The notes beneath the pieces were generated by a model that saw nothing but the letters and a program-made list of their open reading frames with translations, searched no databases and had not been told where the DNA came from. A DNA stretch of 10,900 bases. Origin: an uncultured Enterocloster sp. (GTDB taxonomy: Bacteria; Bacillota; Clostridia; Lachnospirales; Lachnospiraceae). The stretch is from NCBI GenBank assembly GCA_944382045.1, contig CALWMT010000056.1:1-10900 (forward strand), read 5' to 3'. Both the position numbers and the translations under genes were made by a program. Positions 5,553-10,900 of this stretch are shown here, in pieces (position 1 is the first letter of the stretch; the number at the start of each line of letters is the position of its first letter).

Positions 5553-6950
5553 ATGGATAAATTTTACCACTCTGTGCGGCTGGACGAAAATCTGTGCAAG
5601 GGATGCATCACCTGCATCAAGCGATGTCCCACGGAGGCTATCCGGGTGCGCGATGGAAAGGCCCACATTAATAATAAGTTCTGTATTGACTGCGGAGAAT
5701 GCATTCGGGTCTGTCCCCACCACGCAAAGCGGGCAACCTATGACAAGCTGGAGGTTATGAATCAGTATGTCTATAAGGTGGCGCTTCCTGCACCATCCCT
5801 GTACAGCCAGTTCAACAATCTGGACGATGTGAATATTGTGCTGAATGCGCTGATTCAGATGGGGTTTGATGATGTGTTTGAGGTGAGTGCAGCCGCAGAG
5901 CTGGTCTCCGAGGCCACCCGCCAGTATCTTTCGGAGCATGAGGACCAGCTGCCCTTAATCAGCACCGCCTGCCCCTCGGTGGTGCGCCTTATTCGGGTGC
6001 GCTTCCCCAACCTGATTCCCCATCTGCTGCCCTTAAACCCGCCGATTGAGGTGGCTGCGATTTTAGCGGCGCAGAAGGCGTTAAGGGAGACAGGACTTCC
6101 CAGGGAGAAAATCGGCATATTTTTCATTTCCCCCTGTCCCTCCAAGGTGACCTACGTGAAATCTCCCCTGGGGACGGAGAAGAGCCAGGTGGACCATGTA
6201 CTTGCCATCAAGGATGTGTATCCCAGGATTCTCGCCTGCATGAAGGCGGTGGCGGCGCAGGACGATTATCCCATTATCGGCACCTCCGGGAAAATCGGCA
6301 TCAGCTGGGGCCACAGCGGCGGGGAGGCCAGCGGACTGTTTACGGAAAATTATCTTGCGGCGGACGGCATTGAGAATGTCATCCGGGTGCTGGAGGATAT
6401 GGAGGACCAGAAGTTCACGGCCCTGCGGTTTGTGGAGCTGAATGCCTGCAACGGCGGCTGCGTGGGCGGTGTCTTGAATGTGGAGAATCCCTACGTGGCC
6501 CAGGCCAAGCTCAAGCGGCTGCGCAAATATATGCCGGTGGCAAGAAGCCATATGCATGACAGCGAGGAGCCCATTATTCCCTGGACTACCGGGGTGGAGT
6601 ACGAGCCGGTGTTCCGCCTGGGGAATACCATGATGGAGAGCTTCTCCCGCCTCAACCAGGTGGAGCGGCTGATGAAAAAGTTCCCAGGGCTGGACTGCGG
6701 CTCCTGCGGAGCGCCCACCTGCAAGGCGCTGGCAGAGGATATTGTCCGCGGAGAGGCGCGGGAGACGGACTGCGTGTATTATCTGCGGGAGAACCTGCAC
6801 AAGCTCTCCGAGGAGGTGTCCGTGCTGGCGGACGACCTGCACAAGGGGGACCATGAGGGCCAGGAGACCATGCGCATTTTGAAGGAATATATTCAGAGGA
6901 TATCGGAGGAGATGTCCCTGCTTGACAAGAAGGAGGAGGGGAAGGAATGA
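5553..6950 (+). CDS. HydS-like putative sensory [FeFe]-hydrogenase homologue with C-terminal Fe-S domain
   Basis: A 465-aa protein with three parts. Residues 15-54 form a 2x[4Fe-4S] ferredoxin (C15/18/21/25 and C44/47/50/54). Residues about 70-370 are an H-cluster domain. Residues 381-407 hold a CGSCGAPTC Fe-S motif (C382, C385, C390, C407) of the type in RnfB and corrinoid activators, followed by a charged, probably coiled-coil tail. All four H-cluster cysteines are kept: C140 (TACP), C195 (PCPSK), C299 and C303 (NACNGGC). Both spacings, 55 and 4 residues, equal those of Clostridium pasteurianum CpI as I remember it. However, the proton-transfer Cys is Ala139, the two Met contacts are Ser193 and Asn297, and the SPQQ segment is PPIE; Lys198 is kept. 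These changes match putative sensory (group C/D) enzymes such as Thermotoga HydS. There is no PAS domain. Start at 5553 has GAGGGA six bases upstream. Function as H2 or redox sensor is inferred. Confidence 0.88.
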   Translation: MDKFYHSVRLDENLCKGCITCIKRCPTEAIRVRDGKAHINNKFCIDCGECIRVCPHHAKRATYDKLEVMNQYVYKVALPAPSLYSQFNNLDDVNIVLNALIQMGFDDVFEVSAAAELVSEATRQYLSEHEDQLPLISTACPSVVRLIRVRFPNLIPHLLPLNPPIEVAAILAAQKALRETGLPREKIGIFFISPCPSKVTYVKSPLGTEKSQVDHVLAIKDVYPRILACMKAVAAQDDYPIIGTSGKIGISWGHSGGEASGLFTENYLAADGIENVIRVLEDMEDQKFTALRFVELNACNGGCVGGVLNVENPYVAQAKLKRLRKYMPVARSHMHDSEEPIIPWTTGVEYEPVFRLGNTMMESFSRLNQVERLMKKFPGLDCGSCGAPTCKALAEDIVRGEARETDCVYYLRENLHKLSEEVSVLADDLHKGDHEGQETMRILKEYIQRISEEMSLLDKKEEGKE

Positions 6951-7291
6951 CCGTACAGGAATTGGCGGACCGGACGGGATTTGAGACGGTAAATATGGGG
7001 GATGAGCCCGAACGGGAGATTGGCGTGCCCTTCTGCTGTGACCTTTTGAGCATTGCCATGAGCCGGGCGCCGGCGGGCTGTGCCTGGGTTACCGTGATGG
7101 GAAATATGAACACGCTGGCGGTGGCAGCGCTGACGGATGCGGCCTGTGTGGTGCTGGCGGAGGGCGCGTCCTTAGACGAGACCGCAGCAAAGAAGGCAGT
7201 GGTTCAGGGTATCACTGTGCTCCGGACGGAGGAGCCTATTTTTGAGGCGGCCTTAAGGATTCATATGCTGCTGGGCGGGCAGGCGTCATGA
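6947..7291 (+). CDS. Second DRTGG-like regulatory protein
   Basis: A 114-aa protein that overlaps the end of the HydS-like gene by four bases (ATGA) with GGAGGAGGGG immediately ahead, so its translation is probably coupled to it. The pattern of strands and helices resembles the DRTGG protein at 4717, with a hydrophobic stretch (CAWVTVMG, 45-52) and the final GITVLRTEEPIFEAA (88-102), but the identity is low and the family call is tentative. There is no catalytic motif. It also overlaps the PHP gene by four bases, so the three genes are translationally linked. It may bind the same small-molecule or protein ligand as the first DRTGG protein; that is inference. Confidence 0.65.
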   Translation: MTVQELADRTGFETVNMGDEPEREIGVPFCCDLLSIAMSRAPAGCAWVTVMGNMNTLAVAALTDAACVVLAEGASLDETAAKKAVVQGITVLRTEEPIFEAALRIHMLLGGQAS

Positions 7292-8007
7292 TTAGCCTGA
7301 CCTACGACCTGCACATCCACTCCTGCCTGTCGCCCTGCGGGGACGATGATATGACCCCAGCCAATATCGCGGGAATGTGTGCTATAAAGGGTCTGGATGT
7401 GGTGGCGCTCACGGACCACAATTCCTCCAAAAACTGCCCTGCTTTTCTGGCAGCCGCCGAGGAATATGGGCTTTTGGCCATACCAGGGATGGAGATTAAC
7501 ACCTCCGAGGAGGTGCACGCGGTCTGCCTCTTTCCCACCCTGGAGGCGGCCATGGATTTTGACGCCTATGTATACGCGCGGCTGGTCAAGTTCCCGAATA
7601 AGGAGGAGATTTTTGGAAAACAGCAGATTTATGATGCAGACGACCAGGTCTGCGGCACAGAGCCCAATCTCCTGATTAACGCCACGGAAATTTCCTTTGA
7701 GGGACTCTGGGAGCTGGTGCGCTCCTTTAAGGGCGTGATGTTCCCGGCTCACATTGACAAGACGGCCAACAGCCTGATTGCCAATCTGGGCTTTATCCCC
7801 GCGGACAGGAAATTTGTGACTGCGGAGGTGAAGGACTTAAAAAATCTGCACCGGCTGCGGCGGACGGAGCCCTATCTGGACGGCTGCCGGATTATCAGCA
7901 ATTCCGACGCCCATTATCTGGAATACATCAATGAGCCGGAGCTGACCATCCAGGTGGAGGAGCGGTCTGCGGCGGCAGTGGTGGATGCGCTGGCAAGGGA
8001 GGTATGA
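7288..8007 (+). CDS. PHP-domain metal-dependent phosphoesterase
   Basis: A 239-aa protein with the PHP (polymerase and histidinol phosphatase) fold. The metal-binding residues are all visible: H9 and H11 (DLHIHSC), D43 and H44 (TDHN), E69 (GMEI), H77, H155 (PAHID), D207 and H209 (SDAH). The protein should be an active metal-dependent phosphatase or phosphodiesterase with two or three metals, like the YciV/TrpH group. Substrate cannot be named. Its start overlaps the DRTGG-like gene by four bases (ATGA), so it is made with the sensor-hydrogenase cluster and probably acts on a product or a phosphoprotein of that pathway. A DNA polymerase or histidinol phosphatase role is unlikely because no other domain is fused and no histidine genes are nearby. 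Confidence 0.9.
   Translation: MISLTYDLHIHSCLSPCGDDDMTPANIAGMCAIKGLDVVALTDHNSSKNCPAFLAAAEEYGLLAIPGMEINTSEEVHAVCLFPTLEAAMDFDAYVYARLVKFPNKEEIFGKQQIYDADDQVCGTEPNLLINATEISFEGLWELVRSFKGVMFPAHIDKTANSLIANLGFIPADRKFVTAEVKDLKNLHRLRRTEPYLDGCRIISNSDAHYLEYINEPELTIQVEERSAAAVVDALAREV
7995..8002 (+). promoter_or_regulatory. Ribosome binding site that decides the sbcD start
   Basis: AAGGGAGG lies inside the end of the PHP gene. It is seven bases before the ATG at 8010 and only one base before the in-frame ATG at 8004, so 8010 is the likely start. That start also gives MRLAHISDLHLGK, the usual SbcD beginning. Confidence 0.8.
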
Positions 8008-8009
8008 CA

Positions 8010-9152
8010 ATGCGCCTGGCACATATATCGGACCTCCATCTGGGAAAAAGGGTGAATGAGTTTTCCATGCTGGAGGACCAGCGGTATATAGTAAAACAGA
8101 TAGAGAGCATCCTGGAGGAGGAGGCGGCGGATGCCGTGCTCATCGCCGGGGATGTATATGATAAGCCGGTTCCGCCTGGAGAGGCGGTCCGGCTCTTTGA
8201 CGGTTTTTTGACGGCTCTGGCGGACCGGGGAATCCATGTGTTTGTCATAAGCGGAAATCATGACAGCCCGGAGCGGATTGCCTTTGGCAGCCGCCTGATG
8301 GAAAAGAGCCGGGTGTACATGGCTCCGGTGTATGACGGCCATGTAAGCCCCATAGAGCTGCGGGATGCATACGGCAGCGTGTATGTGTACATGCTCCCCT
8401 TTGTCAAGCCGGCCGTGGTGAAAAAATGCTGGCCCGAGGAAGGGATAGAGACCTATGAGGACGCGGTGGGATGCGCCGTCGCCCATATGAAGGAGGAGGT
8501 CTTTGTGCCGGAGGCCCGCAATGTGCTCGTGGCCCATCAGCTGGTTATCGGGGCTTCCCGGTGCGACTCCGAGGAGGTTTCCGTGGGAGGCCTGGACCAG
8601 GTGAGCGCGGCCCTTTTCAGGGATTTTGACTACACAGCCCTGGGGCATATTCACGGCCCCCAGAATGCGGGCGGAGAGCGGATACGCTACTGCGGCTCGC
8701 CCCTCAAGTATTCCTTTTCCGAGGCTGGCCATGTGAAATCCGTGACCATTGTGGATTTGGAGGAGAAGGGAGATATCCGGGTGCGGACCCGTCCCCTCAT
8801 TCCTCTTCACGACATGCGGGAAATCCGCGGAAGCTATGAGGAGGTGGTTTCCAGGGACTTTTACCGCGGAACGGCGGTGGACGATTACCTTCACATCACC
8901 CTCACGGATGAGGAGGACATTCTGGATGCGATGGGAAAGCTCAGGGCCATTTATCCGAATATTATGCGGCTGGATTATGATAACCGGAGAACCCGGGAGG
9001 GGGGACAGCTGCCGGAGAAGGTGCAGAGGGCAAAATCGCCCCTGGAGCTTTTGGAGGAGCTCTATGCGCTGCAGAACAACCAGCCGATGAGCGGGGAGCA
9101 GAGGGAGCTTTCCGCGCGGCTGATAGAGGAACTTTGGGAGGACAGAGCATGA
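8010..9152 (+). CDS. sbcD: Exonuclease subunit SbcD (Mre11-like)
   Basis: Nuclease subunit of SbcCD, which cuts DNA hairpins and processes protein-blocked double-strand ends. The 380-aa product has the calcineurin-like phosphoesterase motifs for two metals in order: SDLHLG (7-12, D8 and H10), GDVYD (47-51), GNHDS (82-86), a VAH motif, and GHIHGPQ. A C-terminal capping domain with a shape typical of SbcD follows. Size agrees with clostridial SbcD (roughly 370-420 aa). It begins two bases after the PHP stop and overlaps sbcC by four bases (ATGA), so sbcC is coupled. Being downstream of the signalling genes seems to be a transcription accident rather than a functional link. Confidence 0.95.
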   Translation: MRLAHISDLHLGKRVNEFSMLEDQRYIVKQIESILEEEAADAVLIAGDVYDKPVPPGEAVRLFDGFLTALADRGIHVFVISGNHDSPERIAFGSRLMEKSRVYMAPVYDGHVSPIELRDAYGSVYVYMLPFVKPAVVKKCWPEEGIETYEDAVGCAVAHMKEEVFVPEARNVLVAHQLVIGASRCDSEEVSVGGLDQVSAALFRDFDYTALGHIHGPQNAGGERIRYCGSPLKYSFSEAGHVKSVTIVDLEEKGDIRVRTRPLIPLHDMREIRGSYEEVVSRDFYRGTAVDDYLHITLTDEEDILDAMGKLRAIYPNIMRLDYDNRRTREGGQLPEKVQRAKSPLELLEELYALQNNQPMSGEQRELSARLIEELWEDRA

Positions 9153-10900
9153 GACCGACAAAGCTTACAATATCTGCGTTCGGCCCCTATGCAGGGGAGG
9201 AGCGGCTCGATATGGAGGCCCTGGGAGACCGAGGCCTCTATCTGATAACAGGGGATACGGGGGCGGGGAAGACGACAATTTTTGACGCCATCGCATTTGC
9301 CCTCTACGGCAGTGCCAGCGGGGACGGGCGCAGACCCCGGATGCTTCGGAGCAAGTACGCGGCGGCAGGGACAAAAACCTTTGTGGAGATGGAGTTTGTC
9401 TACAATGGGAAGGCCTACCGGCTGCGCCGAAATCCCGAGTATGTGCGGGCCAAGCAGAAGGGAAGCGGGGAGACAAAGGAGAAGCCGGACGCAGAGCTTC
9501 ACATGCCGGACGGAAGCCTTGTCACCGGTGACCGGGCGGTGACGGCCGCTGTGGAGGAGCTGGTGGGTCTTAACCGGGAGCAGTTTTCCCAGATTGCCAT
9601 GCTGGCCCAGGGGAGCTTTTCCCGGCTTCTCTCGGGAAAGACCGAGGATAGGGGCGCGATTTTTCGGGAGATATTTGGGACCAGGCCGTATCAGGCATTT
9701 CAGGAACGGGTGAAGGAGCAGGCGCGGGACCTCTATGGGCGGTATCAGGAGGGGAAAAGCAGCATTCTTCAGTACAGCGCAGGCGTGGCGGCCGGTGAAC
9801 CGGAGGGGGAGATGGCCAGGCGCTGGGAGGAGGTCAAGGGAGAGCCCGGGGAGGCCATGGCGGAGATTCTCGATCAGCTCATTGAAGCGGATGAAGCGAA
9901 GGAGGCTGCGGCCGCATCGGAGACAGACAGGCTTCAGAGGCAGATGGAGGAGCTGGGGGAGCAGGCCGGGGGACTTAGGTCTGCAATTCAGGCCCGGGAG
10001 GAGCTGGACGAGGCGGAGAGGAGCCTTTCTCTCAGGGAGCCCTTGGCGCAGGCCGCTTTGGAGGCCTATGAGGAGGAGAAAAAGCGCCAGGAGGCCAATC
10101 CTGTGCTGGCGCAGGAAATCGGACGGCTGGAGGAGGTGCTGGGCCTCTATGGCCAGTATGCCTCCCTTGCAGAACAGGAGCAGGCAGGCCTTCGGGCGGA
10201 ACAGAGCTATGCGTCTTGGGAGGAGAAGGCCCGGACGGAGGGAGAGAGGCTGCGGGCGGACCTGGAGGAGGGTCGCAGGCAGCTGGAGGCACTGGAAAAT
10301 CTGGAGAGCGAGCTTCAGGCAGCTGCCCACGAGGGGGAGCGCTTGGAAGAGAATAGAAGGCGCATCGCAGGGTATTCCCAGGCATTAAGGGATTACGAGA
10401 AGGAGGAAAAGCGGCTCAAGGAGGCCCGGGATGCCTATGGGCGGGCGGCAGATGCCTATGAGGCGGCAGAGCAGTCCTACGGGCGGATGTACCGGGAGTT
10501 TCTCGACAGCCAGGCGGGCGTTCTGGCCGCCTCTTTAAAGGAGGGGGAGCCCTGTCCGGTGTGCGGCTCACGCACCCATCCCTGTCCCGCCGCTCCCGCG
10601 CGGGAGGGCGCTGGGGTGACCGAGGAGGCCCTGGACAGGGCGGCCGGCCTGCGGGACAATGCCCGCGCCCGTGCATCCCAGGCGAGTGTTCAGGCCGGGC
10701 AGCTGGCCGGCGGACTGGACGCCCGGTATCGGACCATGCGGGCGGATATTGAGGAGGAGGTCAAGGGCTGGAAGGAGTCCTGGCGGGAGCGGTTATCTGC
10801 CGCCTCCCAGAAAGAATCCAAGGCAGCAGGGGAGGACCCGCTGAGTCCATCCAGACAGCATTTCCTGGAGGTCTGGAGGGAGCTTCTCGGTCAGATTGGG
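9149..10900 (+). CDS. sbcC: Exonuclease subunit SbcC (Rad50-like ATPase), partial at right edge
   Basis: The 584 visible codons run to the right edge with no stop; clostridial SbcC is about 1,000 aa, so roughly half is missing. It is the SMC-like ATPase partner of SbcD, which clamps and tethers DNA. The Walker A site is GDTGAGKTT (35-43) in the N-terminal ATPase lobe, followed by a Q-loop region (FSQIAMLAQGSF, 146-157). From about 185 on there is a long Glu/Lys/Ala-rich coiled coil. The zinc-hook motif CPVC is at 469-472. The returning coil and C-terminal lobe with Walker B are off the window. The start at 9149 overlaps the sbcD stop (ATGA) and gives the expected MRPTKLTISAFGPY N-terminus. 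Confidence 0.95.
   Translation, partial: MRPTKLTISAFGPYAGEERLDMEALGDRGLYLITGDTGAGKTTIFDAIAFALYGSASGDGRRPRMLRSKYAAAGTKTFVEMEFVYNGKAYRLRRNPEYVRAKQKGSGETKEKPDAELHMPDGSLVTGDRAVTAAVEELVGLNREQFSQIAMLAQGSFSRLLSGKTEDRGAIFREIFGTRPYQAFQERVKEQARDLYGRYQEGKSSILQYSAGVAAGEPEGEMARRWEEVKGEPGEAMAEILDQLIEADEAKEAAAASETDRLQRQMEELGEQAGGLRSAIQAREELDEAERSLSLREPLAQAALEAYEEEKKRQEANPVLAQEIGRLEEVLGLYGQYASLAEQEQAGLRAEQSYASWEEKARTEGERLRADLEEGRRQLEALENLESELQAAAHEGERLEENRRRIAGYSQALRDYEKEEKRLKEARDAYGRAADAYEAAEQSYGRMYREFLDSQAGVLAASLKEGEPCPVCGSRTHPCPAAPAREGAGVTEEALDRAAGLRDNARARASQASVQAGQLAGGLDARYRTMRADIEEEVKGWKESWRERLSAASQKESKAAGEDPLSPSRQHFLEVWRELLGQIG

Noticed and set aside
5130..5939. 269-codon minus-strand frame opposite the ATPase and HydS-like genes
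   Set aside because: It spans two genes with clear motifs on the other strand and has no domain signature of its own.
8004..8009. Earlier in-frame ATG at 8004 as the sbcD start
   Set aside because: It is only one base from the AAGGGAGG binding site; the ATG at 8010 has the proper seven-base spacing and the usual SbcD N-terminus.
7914..9161. 415-codon minus-strand frame opposite sbcD, and a similar 422-codon one at 9062-10330 opposite sbcC
   Set aside because: Both are antisense to clear sbcD/sbcC motifs (SDLHLG, GNHD, Walker A, zinc hook). Composition is a Leu/Arg/His-rich mirror of the sense strand, with no recognisable domain.
1..10900. CRISPR array, insertion sequence, tRNA/rRNA gene or prophage
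   Set aside because: No regularly spaced repeats, transposase motifs, structural RNA sequences or phage genes were seen; the window is densely coding with uniform style.

Overview
The window looks like the chromosome of an anaerobic, fermentative Clostridia-class Firmicute, most likely a fairly GC-rich member of the Lachnospiraceae or a close relative. The reasons are a multi-subunit [FeFe] hydrogenase of the Hnd/HydABC type, strong AGGAGG-type ribosome binding sites, tightly packed and overlapping genes, and protein sequences of clostridial character. GC content was judged by eye and not counted. The species cannot be named from this sequence.

Layout. Bases 1-4444 on the minus strand are an operon read leftwards: hndA (NuoE-like), a stand-alone GHKL ATPase, hndB (thioredoxin-like ferredoxin), hndC (NuoF-like) and hndD/hydA (catalytic [FeFe] hydrogenase, cut off by the left edge). 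Bases 4445-4716 are the only sizeable non-coding stretch. It is an AT-rich divergent regulatory region with a recognisable plus-strand promoter and a leader with two small hairpins. Bases 4717-8007 on the plus strand are a second cluster: a DRTGG-domain protein, a small RsbW/RsbT-like ATPase, a HydS-like [FeFe]-hydrogenase homologue with altered active-site residues and an extra C-terminal Fe-S domain, a second DRTGG-like protein and a PHP-domain phosphoesterase. It is followed with almost no gap by sbcD (8010-9152) and sbcC (9149 to the right edge, incomplete).

How they work together. The minus-strand operon should encode a cytoplasmic NAD(P)H- and ferredoxin-linked hydrogenase: HndA and HndC handle NAD(P)H, HndC holds the flavin, and HndD makes or consumes H2. 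The divergent plus-strand set combines a putative H2- or redox-sensing hydrogenase homologue with a kinase-like ATPase, two DRTGG proteins and a phosphoesterase. My inference is that this is a signalling module that adjusts expression or activity of the hydrogenase. A further ATPase of the GHKL fold lies inside the hydrogenase operon itself. The signal, its chemistry and the output are not known from sequence. SbcCD is a general DNA-end-processing nuclease and probably only shares the transcript.

The most interesting item is the sensor-hydrogenase cluster with two GHKL ATPases on opposite sides of a shared promoter region and no visible sigma factor, STAS-domain antagonist or phosphoacceptor histidine domain. 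Similar sets are known near other clostridial and Thermotoga hydrogenases, so the cluster is not wholly new, but its mechanism is poorly described.
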